Assembly: GCF_000321225.1 (NCBI RefSeq)
Contig: NW_004451419.1
Location: 51,791 to 115,790 of the forward strand
DNA: 64,000 nt
Reading direction: 5' to 3'
Origin: Odobenus rosmarus divergens
Lineage: Eukaryota > Chordata > Mammalia > Carnivora > Odobenidae
Shown here: positions 48,577-58,709 of the stretch, in pieces
Numbering within the stretch: the stretch's first letter is position 1
Layout of the letters: every line of letters starts with the position of its first letter
Notes under the pieces: model-generated
Database searches by the model: none
The model's input: only the letters and a program-made list of their open reading frames with translations
What the model was told of the DNA's origin: nothing
Made by a program: the position numbers and the translations under genes

Positions 48577-48719
48577 GCGCGTCTTTCCCGGGGAAGCAGA
48601 CACAGACGCTAGAACCCGGAAGTGCGAGGGGAGGACAAGTCGGGGAAACCAATCCGCCGCGACGAGGCTGGCGGGCCGACCAATGGCGAGCCGCCGGGGG
48701 CGGGGCCACAAGGCCGGCT

Positions 48720-48800
48720 GCGGAGAAGGGCCTGGGAACGGGTGGCAGCGGAGCCTCCAAGTCCCTGGAAGGCGGTGGCAGGGTCGGGCAGCAGCGCGCG
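48720..48800 (+). other. FICD: Candidate non-coding exon 1 of FICD
   Basis: FICD has a non-coding first exon in human. Within the CpG island, a GTAGGA donor-like site at 48801 follows a run of CCAAT and GC boxes. The 5' boundary is a guess and other GT sites nearby are possible, so this is a placement for testing with RNA-seq only. Confidence 0.3.
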
Positions 48801-49279
48801 GTAGGAGGGGGCGAGCCCTAGGGGCTCGGAAGGAGCCAGCTGGGCAGGGAGCAGCGGGGAAGTGAGCCCTGGGCGGGATTCAGAGGGACCTAAGTCGAGT
48901 CACATCGCCCCTCTGGGCCTGTTTTCTCCTTCCTAGGGTAGTGAGGAGTGAGACGTTCGCATCTCGTGCCTCCCCCCGCGCAGACCCGGGTCCCTGGCGA
49001 ACTCCAGCCCCGCCGCGGATCCCGTCCCTCCGGGAGCCTCCCAGGGCACCTGGACGAAGCAGTGACCCATACCCTCTTCTAAACCCCCACAGCACGCCCA
49101 GCGTACCCCGGTTAGAGCGCAGACCAAGCCATTTCAGGTGTATCAACGAGCCAGGCTCCCCCATTAGACTCTAAGCCCTGGGCGATCAGAAACCTAATCC
49201 GTCTTTTCTGGGTCTTGGAGGCCCAGCACCAGGAGCAGGCTGGAGCAGGGATGCATGGGCCCTGGTTGGGAATAAGGTA

Positions 49280-49505
49280 GAGGTTAAGACCTGGGTACTC
49301 TTCCCAGAAGCACTGAGAATTCATTCTTGATGCTTCTATTTACTAGCTTGGCCTTCTAGAGACTGACTTACTGTGCTTTAGTTTCTCTTGTCTGTAAAAT
49401 GGAGTTGGGGGTAGCTCCTTCATAAGGTGTTAATGATTGAGATAATGCGTGGCTAGCACTCAGCTTAGTGCTCAGTACACCATAGTTGCCCAATAATTGC
49501 TTATT
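49280..49505 (+). mobile_element. MIR in FICD intron 1
   Basis: 'GAGGTTAAGACCTGGGTACT', 'TCTCTTGTCTGTAAAATGGA' and 'GCTCAGTACACCATAGTTGC' in order. Confidence 0.8.
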
Positions 49506-49824
49506 GTTAGCATAATGGTGCTTGCATACCTGATCCCTCCAGCCCAAAGCACATGCCCACTGTCATGTGGAGGGTGAGTGCTCACCCGCTCTGGCCCACA
49601 GCTTGAGTTCCTTTTGAGATGCTTGGACTGCCCAAGCTCTAGGTAAAATCCTTACTGGACAGGTCAGGGAAGGAAGGCCAGAGAGGGGAGCAGCACTGTG
49701 GCTAATACCAGGATGTGGGCACAAAGAGGGGGCCACCAAACAGTTGTGCATATCAGAGGCTAGACCTCAGAACTGCCTTGGCCAGTCTCGATATGTGTGT
49801 GGGCACAGATCTGTGGTCAAGGGA

Positions 49825-50050
49825 GGGGACTTTAGAGCCATGGGTTCCTGAATTCAAGTCCTAAGGCTATCACTTACTCACTGGGTGACTTTGGGCAAGG
49901 GGCTTCATCTCTCTGAGCCTGTTTCCTCATCTGGAGAAGTGGGATGACGGTAACATCAGCTCCTGTTGAAGATCGCAAGAGATAGTATGTGTGAGGTCCT
50001 TAGTGCTTACCAGGGCCTGGCACACAGTAAGCACTCAATAAATGTTGAAG
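49825..50050 (+). mobile_element. MIR in FICD intron 1, near full length
   Basis: Complete order from 'GGACTTTAGAGCCATGGGTT' to 'GCACACAGTAAGCACTCAAT'. Confidence 0.9.
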
Positions 50051-50290
50051 GCAGTGGCATTACTTTTCATAGTCACGGTGCCCTGGAAGTGGCACCCGTC
50101 CTCCAGGCTGGCCCCTCCCCATTTAAATCCACTTCCTGCCTTGCCCCAACCCCTGGGTCATAGTGAGATAGGAGGTGTGGGGGCCTCCAACCCCCCGCTG
50201 AATTCAGAAACCTGTCTTGAACATGTCTCCTTCCCCTGCCTCATCTACAACTCTTGGTTCCCCGCAGATCCTGCTCTCAGGCAACTGAAT

Positions 50291-50323
50291 ATGTGCAGGG
50301 GACCCACCCCTGAGTCCAGATGA
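50291..50323 (+). CDS. Upstream ORF in the FICD leader (10 codons plus stop)
   Basis: An ATG with A at position -3 opens a ten-codon frame ([10 protein letters not shown]) in the 5' leader just after the exon 2 acceptor. Its TGA stop overlaps the FICD start codon in the arrangement ATGA. It would be present in any mRNA that uses the acceptor at 50266-50267. Translation of this ORF is an inference. Such an arrangement could lower initiation at the weak main start codon, or allow termination-reinitiation. Confidence 0.5.
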   Translation: MCRGPTPESR

Positions 50324-50620
50324 CACTCATGCTGATGGCTTCAGTGATGGCAGTGACTGAACCAAAATGGGTCTCCGTCTGGGGCCGCTTCCTGTGGGTG
50401 ATGCTGCTGAGCATGGTGTTGGGGTCCCTGCTGGCGCTGCTGCTGCCGCTGGGGGCCTTAGAAAAGCAGTGTCTGAGCGTGCTCGAAGGCTTCTACCTGC
50501 TCAGGAGCAAGTTGGACAGGGTGCAGCATGCTATCACCAAGTGTAGCAGCCCGTCCACAGAGCTCAGTGTCACCTCCAGGGACACGCCACCGCTGGCGGT
50601 CAAGACCAAGTCCTCTCCAG
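50320..50620 (+). CDS. FICD: FICD, first coding exon (residues 1-100 plus first base of codon 101)
   Basis: This exon encodes the short cytosolic N-terminus and the signal anchor of FICD (HYPE), a type II membrane protein of the endoplasmic reticulum. The reading starts [18 protein letters not shown] hydrophobic segment follows at about residues 24-44 ([20 protein letters not shown]). After that comes a lumenal stalk rich in S, T and K. The exon probably opens at 50268, after the acceptor CCCCGCAG, and closes at a GTAAGG donor at 50621, leaving one base of a glycine codon. The start at 50320 was chosen because it gives exactly 458 residues after splicing, the human length. The start context is weak (C at -3). 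Met10, with G at -3 and G at +4, is a stronger context, so leaky initiation is conceivable. A short upstream ORF overlaps this start and is listed separately. Confidence 0.95.
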
Positions 50621-51547
50621 GTAAGGCAGACCAGCCAGCTCTCCTCACCACTCCTTAATTGGGTAAGTCCACCCTGAGCTCCCAGCCTAGACAAGCTGAC
50701 AACTGGCTAAGATAACAGCATCACCAGCGCGGTGGTGGGAAACCGGGCACACCAGGCGGACTCCCTGGAGGGAATGCCTGAGCTGAGACCCCAGTGTAAA
50801 TAGGAAAATGACCCAAAGGAAAAGGCATGAGAGGCAAGTGCACCAGGTGGAGACCAGAGGGTGAGAAAGCCTGCGCATGTGACTAAAAGCAGCCCCTTGT
50901 GTGGGTGGAGGGGCTGATGACGGAGGGCTAGATCTAGAGCAGTTTCTCTCCCTCCACACGACACTCCTCTGGGTTGCACTGTAGGATACTGAGCAGCATC
51001 CTTGGGCTCTACCCACTGGATGCCAGTAGCACCCCCCCCCCCGGACAACCCAACATTTCAGACACTGCCAGCTGTCGCCTGGGGGGGGGGGGCGGACAAA
51101 ATCACCCCTGGTTGAGAACACTGGGTTGAAAGATTTAAGAACAGCCCAGGGATGGGGAATCCTCTGGAGCCTAGCACTAGGGGGGAACTGTTACCAGCCC
51201 ATGCCTGAAGGGCCAGGGGCCAGGGCCAGCATCACCAGGACTGAGCCAGGACTGCAGAGAACTAAGAATATGGGAGAGCCACCTAACAGGAGCTGTGGCC
51301 GCAGCCACTCACTCGGGCACTCAGAAGGCAGGGGGCCAGGGAGTCCAGGTGGTACCTCCAGGGTACAGAGAATGGCTCTGGGGACACACAGACAAAAACC
51401 AGCTGCAGGGCACAAATGCATCCATAGTGTAGAGTGAGCAGAGGGACTGGAATGAGCCCCCCTGAAGGGCCAGCACAGGGGACAGCTCTCCTGAACATCC
51501 TTTGCCCCCCCCCGTCCTGCGCCAACACTACTCTGGCTCTTTTCTAG
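50621..51547 (+). other. FICD: FICD intron 2
   Basis: The intron is bounded by a GTAAGG donor and a CTTTTCTAG acceptor. Splicing restores the FICD frame exactly. It contains a MER5A-like hAT remnant in minus orientation with long C and G runs. An open frame starting at 51502 simply reads through the acceptor into the next exon. Confidence 0.9.
50938..51122 (-). mobile_element. MER5A-like hAT element in FICD intron 2
   Basis: The antisense order 'AGGATACTGAGCAGCATCCT', 'GGATGCCAGTAGCACCCC' and 'CACCCCTGGTTGAGAACACT' fits MER5A. A C run (51032-51042) and a G run (51081-51092) have grown inside it. Confidence 0.8.
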
Positions 51548-52623
51548 GTGGTAAGTTGGAAGCCAAAGCAGCTCTGAACCAAGCCCTGGAGATGAAACGC
51601 CAAGGCAAGCGGGAGAAAGCCCACAAGCTCTTCCTGCACGCCCTCAAAATGGACCCAGACTTCGTGGATGCGCTCAACGAGTTTGGCATCTTTTCAGAAG
51701 AGGACAGGGACATCATCCAGGCGGATTACTTATACACCAGAGCGTTGACCATCTCGCCCTACCATGAGAAAGCGCTGGTCAACCGGGACCGGACGCTGCC
51801 GCTGGTCGAGGAGATCGACCAGAGGTATTTTAGCATCCTCGACAGCAAAGTGAAGAAGGTCATGTCCATCCCCAAGGGCAACTCCGCGCTGCGCAGAGTC
51901 ATGGAGGAAACCTACTACCATCACATCTACCACACAGTCGCGATCGAGGGCAACACCCTCACCCTCTCGGAAATCAGGCACATCCTGGAGACTCGCTACG
52001 CCGTGCCAGGCAAGAGCCTGGAGGAGCAGAACGAAGTCATCGGCATGCACGCAGCAATGACATACATCAACACGACGCTAGTCTCCCGCATCGGGTCTGT
52101 CACCATCAGCGATGTGTTGGAGATCCATAGGCGGGTGCTGGGTTACGTGGATCCAGTGGAAGCTGGCAGGTTTCGGACGACCCAGGTCCTCGTGGGACAC
52201 CACATCCCTCCCCATCCTCAAGATGTGGAAAAGCAGATGCAGGAGTTCATCCAGTGGCTCAACTCCGAGGACGCCATGAATCTGCACCCAGTGGAGTTTG
52301 CAGCCTTGGCCCATTATAAATTGGTTTACATCCACCCTTTCATCGATGGCAACGGAAGGACCTCGCGCCTGCTGATGAACCTCATCCTGATGCAGGCGGG
52401 CTACCCACCCATCACCATCCGCAAGGAGCAGAGGTCCGAGTACTACCATGTACTGGAGGTCGCCAATGAAGGCGACGTGAGGCCGTTCATCCGCTTCATT
52501 GCCAAGTGTACAGAGACCACTCTGGACACCCTGCTCTTTGCCACAACAGAGTACCCGGTGGCACTGCCCGAGGCCAAACCCAACCACTCCGGGTTTAAGG
52601 AGACACTGCCTGTGAAGCCCTAA
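51548..52623 (+). CDS. FICD: FICD, second coding exon: TPR repeats and Fic AMPylation domain
   Basis: This exon encodes the lumenal catalytic part of FICD. Known family role: it uses ATP to AMPylate the chaperone BiP (HSPA5) when ER load is low, and its Fic domain also removes the AMP under stress. The acceptor TTTTCTAG precedes GTGGTAAG, and joining to the upstream exon restores the frame. TPR-like helices lie at about residues 105-170. The inhibitory helix reads TVAIEGN, with the regulatory Glu234 codon at 51946. The Fic core motif [12 protein letters not shown] begins at His363 (codon 52333), the catalytic histidine. An N-glycosylation sequon NTT is at Asn275. The protein ends ...KETLPVKP, followed by TAA. 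All key residues fall at the human numbering and no break is seen, so the gene looks intact. The antisense open frames across this exon are by-products of its high GC content. Confidence 0.97.
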
Positions 52624-53171
52624 CCCTGGAAATCCTCCCTTGGTGACAAGGGATGTCCCAAGGGGGGGGGGGAAACCCTTAGCATTTCTAGAAACCTCGT
52701 TGTCTCCTAAAGCAAATGGAGACAGAAAATGAACTTAAACGTTCTTTACCTCCAAATGTTTTAGTTAAAAAAAAAAGAAGACCTAAATTATTAAGCCTTA
52801 TCTCTAAGGTAACTTATAGTTCAGCCCAAGTTATTATTTATTTTCCTCTTTGGGGCTAGTAAATGTTGTGTGGCGTCTGTCTGCGCTGGTGTCCCTAAGG
52901 AGGGAGGCTTTGGGAGCATCAATGCTGTGTGTGTGACCAGAACACAGGTTCTGGAGCAGAATTTGCACTCAGGTGGGAAGAGGCCAGAAGTCTGGAAGGA
53001 GGTCCAAAAGCCATAGGAGGAACTCCTCCAAATGTCCTGTGACTTGACCTGAGAGTACTCTTGGGGAGAACCTGGTCCCGGTTTTGAGAAATGACTGAAA
53101 GCTTGCTTCTACGAAGAGGTTGGCGTTGTGACTAATTCTCACTGGTAGACCAGCAAACTTTTGAGAGATGA

Positions 53172-53177
53172 AATAAA
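53172..53177 (+). terminator. Alternative FICD poly(A) signal AATAAA
   Basis: A canonical hexamer lies in the 3' UTR about 550 bases after the stop, followed by T-rich sequence. Its use would shorten the UTR; use is not shown by sequence alone. Confidence 0.4.
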
Positions 53178-54328
53178 ATTAATGTTGACAACATTTCTAG
53201 TTAGATACCTTTCTCATTTCAAGGAAGTCCTTAAGTCATAGCTTGCACACTCTAGTGCCAGAGGCTGTTATGTTCCCTTATCAAGACTGTTTTTCTAATT
53301 AAGAGAATAGGGGAGTGGCCAGCTTGGTTTTCTCTGTGTATGAAATGTTTCTCGCACTTCGTTTGCAGCAACTCAGACCAGATGTTTTAGTCTACAAGTT
53401 CTCTGGGTTTGTCACGCAACTGAATCCTACTGCAGATCAGGTATTGTGCAAGTAGCCAAGTCTGCCCTCACCCCCGACTCTTGAGTTGAACATCTCATGT
53501 AGGCAGATATTCAAGAACACATCCGAGAAAACAGTTGCCACGTCAACACCAAATTAGCATTTTTGATAATGAATTAGAGGGAGTTTCTACCAAACCAGGA
53601 AAAACCTTTCAGCCAGGCAGGATGTGCCCCTTTTGTCATGCAGTCTTCTCCACTTACTGACTTGACCCCCACCTCCCCCAGCCCTTGTACTGTCCCGTGT
53701 CCCCTCGGGGAAGCAGAAGAGATTGCCTTAGAGTGGCCTTATTTTTCTAGCATCTTGTAAAATGATAAAATGTCCTATGTGATATGGCCAAGTTTCCAAG
53801 TCTTCATTCTATGGGAGAAGACTCTTTATCAATAGCATGTCGGTCCAGGTGCCGCGATGACCACTGCTGTGCTGCTCAGAGTCCAAAGGGCCACGGGTTC
53901 CTTTGCCAGTGACAGGGGCTGGGGACGTCCAACGCTGTCGTGCACTTTGTCAGGGTCGGAATGGTGGTGAACACATACAAAGTGTAGTCTCTGACTTGGG
54001 AAGTCATACCCTGACAGGAAGGAGGTCACTCTTCTGAGGTAGCAGATGTTTCTAAAGTTATTTAACTGTGTAATAGGCACAGAGTAGCTTTCTGAAAGAT
54101 TAAGAAATCTTTGTGAAGTGGCCCCAAGGGATAGTTATTCAAACCTTTATAAAAAATATTTGCATACTCGTATGCTGCCATGAGGGCTCTCTGCCCCTGA
54201 ACTATTCTATCGTCTTGGTTTTATAAGCACACCAAGGAAGCCTGACAGAAGTGCGTGCTTTGTACGAGAGAGAAACGTGCACTTTAGCTCTGTTGTGAAG
54301 GATGTTACTTTAAGAGATTACTGACTCT

Positions 54329-54344
54329 AATAAAGTATTTTATT
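54329..54344. terminator. Opposed poly(A) signals AATAAAGTATTTTATT
   Basis: A plus-strand AATAAA (54329-54334) is followed four bases later by TTTATT (54339-54344), which is AATAAA on the minus strand. The plus signal is the probable main FICD signal. The minus signal faces the convergent SART3 gene and could serve as its distal poly(A) site. Confidence 0.65.
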
Positions 54345-54355
54345 ACATAAAGGCC

Positions 54356-55824
54356 TGAGACTTTGCTGTCTTATTCAAATGATGTTCCCATCTGTCACAA
54401 GGATGAAGGAGGAATCCTTTCGGAACGTTAAGCCCTGTTTGTACTATGGTATGAAGCGCTCATTTCGACAGGGAAGTGAGACGAAACTGTGGGGGTAAGC
54501 TACCTACCTGCGCTGGTGGGCCTGAAGCACTGGTCTTCCGCTAACACGCCAGTAATGCAAATGGTGATTCGTGCTTCTCTCTACCATCAGTTCTTGATTT
54601 CCTGGGGAAAACACATAAACCCACTCACATGTTCCTGACGGTCCATCTCTAGGACCATCCACACCCTGAGCTCAAGTCCAAGCGGGTTCAATTCTGTAAT
54701 GAGCCTGTGTTGACACGAGAAAGCATGAAGTGAGGATAGAAGACTGGCCAACCCCGAGAGGAACGGCGAAACGTGCAGCAGCAGGAAGGAAGCCACGGCA
54801 GCCTGGAAGGGTGAGGAGATACTCAGGGTTCCTCGGTGGCAGTCCCTGCTTGTCCCCAGTCCGCTCACCCAACCAACAGGCTTCCGGGGGGCGGGGCTGA
54901 GTGCCCATTCCAAAGAACACAGGAGGGATCAGGGTTACAGCACACTTCTTCTGGCCACTACGTGAACTTAATTCACAACTAACACCTAACAAAAAATATC
55001 TTGTGAAAAAGAGACAAGGTAGACGGGAACCATCAGATTAAAAGACTTCAGAGGTTTATCAACCAATCCTAACTTCCTGGGGGAGGGGGGACGCACTTAC
55101 AAAACAACAGGAAACTAGGAATTTGGATAGTTGAGGACTTGAAGGCATTATTGCTCATGTTTCTAGGAGTAATGATTAAACTGTGGCCTGGAGGGCCTTA
55201 TCTCTTGGAGGCACTCACTGCAGTCCCCCCACCCCGGGGGGGGGGGCGGGCGGGTGCTGCTGCCACCATGTTTGACACAGCCCGCGATGTAACAGGGAGG
55301 GCGGGGCGGCAGAGATGAAGGCCCCTGTGCTAGACAGGGATGCTGAAGCTCAAGGACGGGCACATGAGTTCCTTTTGCTCTTTTGTCAATCAACACTTTT
55401 GGATGACACTTCCAATTCCCCGTTAAAAATGTAGTAAAGCCTGGTGCACAAAAACTTAAAAACCAATTGAAGTGGGTTGATTTCTAGCACACATGAAAGC
55501 ATTTCCTGATTTCTTCCCCCAGAGTGTCTTTATAAAAAAGTCCTTTTCCCTACTGAACTGGCAACATGGCTTTTAAAGCAATAAATATTTGATAAGAGAT
55601 GAGATGTAAAAAAAAAAAAAAAGCCTAGAAGCTGAAGGGCCAAAATGCAGCAAAGTGAAGTTTAAAACTGAAGAAGACCCATCACAACTGACATGATTTA
55701 AATCAAAGGGACAACAGGATTTGACTTACAAAAGTTCTATTTACACATCTGTCAGGTAAGACAAGTGCACCCATTTCAAAATACATCCATGTTTGAATGC
55801 ACATCTGAGTACCGTTCAGCAAGA
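54356..55824. other. Interval between the FICD and SART3 3' ends
   Basis: Unique DNA with a G/C homopolymer cluster at 55225-55256 and an A-run at 55607-55622. It may be part of a long SART3 3' UTR if the distal poly(A) signal is used. Confidence 0.45.
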
Positions 55825-56609
55825 AGTTTTGAAGAGAACTTCAGTTTAATAAACAAAGCTAAGTGGGGAGAATTTCAGTTTGCACTTGACATGGTATTTA
55901 AACAAAACCAAAGGGCTGAAACTCAATATTTAGACAAAGAACACGGTTCACTAATCACTAGGCAAAGAAAATGGTCCACAGCAGGTGGCACACAGAACTC
56001 CCATATAAAACAAAGGTCACAAATATTTTGCTTTCAGGAAACATAAAACAAAGGATTGATGTGTCATTTACAAATACATAATATAAAAACGCACAGCCCC
56101 CCCTTGAACAAAAATCCACCAAATGTTTTTTATGTGATTTCCCCTATCCCCACCACCCCTTTACTAAAATAGGCCATTCTGGTGAATTACTAGCATCTGC
56201 CATTTTGTCTTTTAAAATTAAAAGAGTGACGGGCACATGAGCTGTGCAGGCTGTAAGAGAAGTGTCTTATAAAAGAGAGTCAGAGCTGGCCGAAAACATT
56301 TGGACAAGCGGGTCTCAAAATGGTGTGTTTGAGTTTCACTTCTGTTTCTCACTCTATAAGACACAAAAATAGCTTAAGAAACTACACACTGGGCCCAACC
56401 CATGGAGTGATCAATTTCCTCCTATTGCCCTCAATATGAGGGAGTGCTTCAAGCCTCCTTCCTTGGACACCCTCATCCCTTTCTAACCCCGAGGAAAATA
56501 CATAGGAGGGGTGCTGCCCCGGGCCCTTCCATACCCAGAGTACAGCTGGGTGCCGGGTGCTTTTCCTGGCCAGTGTGCAGTAAGGCATTTCCCTTCTAAG
56601 GAGTCAGGT
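55825..56609 (-). other. SART3: SART3 3' untranslated region (proximal form)
   Basis: Non-coding, AT-rich sequence follows the SART3 stop codon on the minus strand. The 3' boundary rests on the ATTAAA signal and is an inference. If the distal AATAAA near 54.34 kb is used, the UTR would extend to about 54.32 kb and meet the FICD UTR. Confidence 0.5.
55845..55850 (-). terminator. Candidate SART3 poly(A) signal ATTAAA
   Basis: On the minus strand this reads ATTAAA, the commonest variant hexamer. It lies about 760 bases beyond the SART3 stop codon, which would give a 3' UTR close to the human length as I recall it. No minus-strand AATAAA was seen between here and the stop codon. Confidence 0.45.
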
Positions 56610-56784
56610 TCACTTTCTCAGAAGCAACTTGGCAAAATCAGCATTGGACATCTTGGGTGCCTCGGCTGCTGAGGCGGTGACCGCCGGCTGCGGGGCAGGG
56701 CCGTTCTCGGCCTGGGTGGCTGTCTCGCTCGGGCGCTGCAGGGCACGAGGCAGCAGGGAGAGCTGGGTTCTCCCCTTCCCCCGC
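56610..56784 (-). CDS. SART3: SART3, last coding exon with LSm-binding C-terminal tail
   Basis: The exon encodes the final 58 residues, including RGKGRTQLSLLPRAL and the C-terminus MSNADFAKLLLRK, followed by TGA. Known role: the short tail of SART3 and its yeast relative Prp24 contacts the LSm2-8 ring on U6 snRNA. The acceptor on the minus strand reads TTCTTCCAG. The exon starts with the last base of an alanine codon begun in the exon before. The stretch between the two conserved parts is rich in A, P and Q and appears divergent from human. Stop-to-acceptor phase agrees with the upstream exon. Confidence 0.95.
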
Positions 56785-57531
56785 CTGGAAGAACAAACAC
56801 TGGATGTACGCTTGCAAAGCAACCATTCGCGGCCCCTGCTTTATTTGCGAAAATAAGCCAGGATGGTCTTTAATCACCCAAAGTTACAAAGTGAAGACCA
56901 TACTTTCCGGGCTCATTTCTGTAGTTTGTTAGTAGAGAAGTTTCTCGAAATGTGCAGAGTACCAAGTTAAGAGGTGAAGAGTAAAAACCAGAAAAGGGAG
57001 ATGATCCCTGTTCTCTGTGACTCTAATATGCAAAAACCAGTTTAACAAACTGCCGTTTTCACAATCTTGGCAAAGACCAACCCTGTGCAACAGTCACACA
57101 TAGGGTGGATACAAATGCTATCCTCTTTTCAGACCTCACCAAACCACCTCAGGATTTTGCAGTCTCCTTCCTACCAGGTGAAAAGCTAGCTCTTCTGATT
57201 ATAGCCAGTGTAGACTACCCTGGCAAGCATGCGGTTGTCAGGTTCTGAATCCACACGTATGGATTCTACTGCCAAAGAAGACTTTAAAATAATCATTGCC
57301 TAGAAACCAACTGACCTCAGATAAATCACATGTGTAAACTGGCAAACACCAGGAAGGGTTGCACTTCCGGGCTTGCACTCTGCATGGAGCTGCTCTGGGG
57401 AGTGACAGTGAGCATCCCCAGGAACAGCAGGCCCTGGCTTCCCGCCCCAGCTCACTACACTAGCAGGACACGAATCCACCGCGGTGCTGGCCAGGGCCGA
57501 GTTCGGGCAGGGTAGCATTGCACACACTTAC
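56785..57531 (-). other. SART3 intron before the last exon
   Basis: The intron runs from donor GTAAGTG to acceptor CTTCCAG on the minus strand. No carnivore SINE or coding signal was recognised in it. Confidence 0.85.
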
Positions 57532-57722
57532 GCTCCGTAAATCTGCCGAGGCACCATGGCGCCACCTGGAGCTTTCCTTGCCTCTGGCTTCTCTGGAACC
57601 TTCCTCTGAGGGGGATTGCTGATGGCCACTTTGATGACATTGTCTTTGATAGTCATGCCATCCATCTTCAGTACAGCCTGTGATGCCTGGGACTCATTTT
57701 CATACTCCACATAGGCCAGGCC
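57532..57722 (-). CDS. SART3: SART3 exon: second half of RRM2 and linker
   Basis: The exon begins GLAYVEYENESQ, the RNP1 strand of the second RNA-recognition motif. It continues through MDGMTIKDNVIKVAIS and a basic proline-containing linker (NPPQRKVPEKPEARKAPGG). The acceptor is CCTATAG and the donor GTAAGTG. The length of 191 bases leaves two bases of an alanine codon, completed by the last exon. RRM2 contributes to binding of U6 snRNA. Confidence 0.95.
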
Positions 57723-58556
57723 CTATAGGAGGCAAGATCCAAAGCCGGATCAGGTGTGGCCGAGCCAGGACCCAACTTCCTGCCTCAGTCCAGAAGCCAG
57801 TACCCGGCAGGCAGCCCAACATCAGGTTCCCTTCCCCACTACCACCATCCTTTGGCTATAGGTTTATTCACTGGCCCTACCCTTCCTCCCTGTTTATGCA
57901 ACTGACTGTAACTTCACATAACCTTTGTGAGGTCAGCGTACCTTGTGCTTGCTCCAAAAAAAAAAAAAGGAAAAGGTAAGAAAAGATAGGGAGGGGAAGT
58001 GGGACAGACCGACCAGTATAAATCCAGCAAGAGCAAATGAATGAGGCAGCTGGGCACAGGGTGAGCCCTCATGTATGGGCCCTGGCCCCTCCTTACTTCA
58101 TGCTCTTCAACTCTCCATCAACCCAGAGGGCTGGGGGAAAGGCAGGTAACCCACGCTCGTGCCTGAACAACTACTCAGAATGTGGTACGGAAAGGATTTC
58201 ACAGGACACTGAGGGGAGCTAGCGGGAGGACGTGATGGGGTCTCGGACTGGAGGAGGTGCCTGGAGGCCTAGTGAAGAGGCAAGCCTGGGCGGGAGGGTG
58301 CACACAGCTAGCAGTCTGCACTGTGGCCCCTCCTAATTCGTGGGAAGTGTTCTTTCCCCCAATGCCCTATTATTTTTAGTATAATTAGAAACAGGTTAAT
58401 CTGACTCCAAATGCACGCAGAGCCAAGTGTCCCTATTGTTCTGTTGTTTGTTTCTCAGCAAACAAGGAAGCCACTCAGAAGCTAATAATCTGAACAGATG
58501 GAGAACTAGGTTTGCCCAAGCCTCAGGAGGCTAACACCGTCTGCGCAGACACTGAC
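57723..58556 (-). other. SART3 intron between the RRM2 exons
   Basis: The intron splits RRM2 between its RNP2 and RNP1 strands. It runs from donor GTCAGT to acceptor CCTATAG. It contains an A-rich run at about 57955-57970; nothing else was recognised. Confidence 0.85.
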
Positions 58557-58709
58557 CTTCGGTTTGCCTGCCCGGTTGGTAACCAGCCTGATGTCCTTCA
58601 CGGTGCCATGAGCCTTACAGATCTCTTCTAGTTCCTCTTTAGTGCAGGAAAAAGGCAGGCCTGATACAAACAGCTTGTGTTTCTCCAGGGCAGTGCTGTA
58701 CCTAAACAC
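58557..58709 (-). CDS. SART3: SART3 exon: start of RRM2
   Basis: The 51-codon exon has phase 0 at both ends. It reads VFRYSTALEKHKLFVSGLPF..., with the RNP2 strand KLFVSGLP of the second RRM, and ends at ...TNRAGKPK. The acceptor is TTCCTGTAG and the donor GTCAGT. The next exon continues directly with GLAYVEYE. The symmetric phase means skipping would keep the frame but destroy RRM2. Confidence 0.95.

Larger units (their letters stand above)
48340..49080 (+). promoter_or_regulatory. FICD: CpG island and probable FICD promoter
   Basis: This stretch has dense CG dinucleotides and many G/C runs, in contrast with the flanking DNA. It contains an inverted CCAAT box (ATTGG, 48520-48524) and three direct CCAAT boxes (48558-48562, 48649-48653, 48680-48684). 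It also has GC boxes near 48501-48508 and 48694-48706, and an ETS-type CCGGAAGT at 48616-48623. There is no obvious TATA box. It lies about 1.5 kb upstream of the first FICD coding exon in the right orientation. A long open frame across it is explained by the lack of stop codons in GC-rich DNA. The transcription start is not determined; 48.6-48.8 kb is my estimate. Confidence 0.8.
48801..50267 (+). other. FICD intron 1 (proposed), containing two MIR elements
   Basis: No coding potential is apparent in this stretch between the CpG island and the exon 2 acceptor (CCCCGCAG ending at 50267). It holds two ancient MIR SINEs in plus orientation at about 49280-49505 and 49825-50050. The left boundary depends on the uncertain exon 1 donor. 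Confidence 0.5.
52624..54355 (+). other. FICD: FICD 3' untranslated region
   Basis: After the TAA stop there is about 1.7 kb of unique, AT-rich, non-coding sequence ending at the AATAAA at 54329-54334. This length fits the human transcript as I remember it. An alternative AATAAA at 53172-53177 would give a short 3' UTR of about 0.56 kb. No interspersed repeat was recognised inside it, as expected for a transcribed UTR. Confidence 0.7.

Noticed and set aside
48320..48865. 181-codon open frame across the CpG island
   Set aside because: Arginine- and glycine-rich translation of GC-rich promoter DNA, with several competing frames on both strands; absence of stops is expected there.
52078..52587. 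169-codon open frame antisense to the FICD Fic exon
   Set aside because: A shadow of a conserved GC-rich coding exon on the other strand; no independent evidence.
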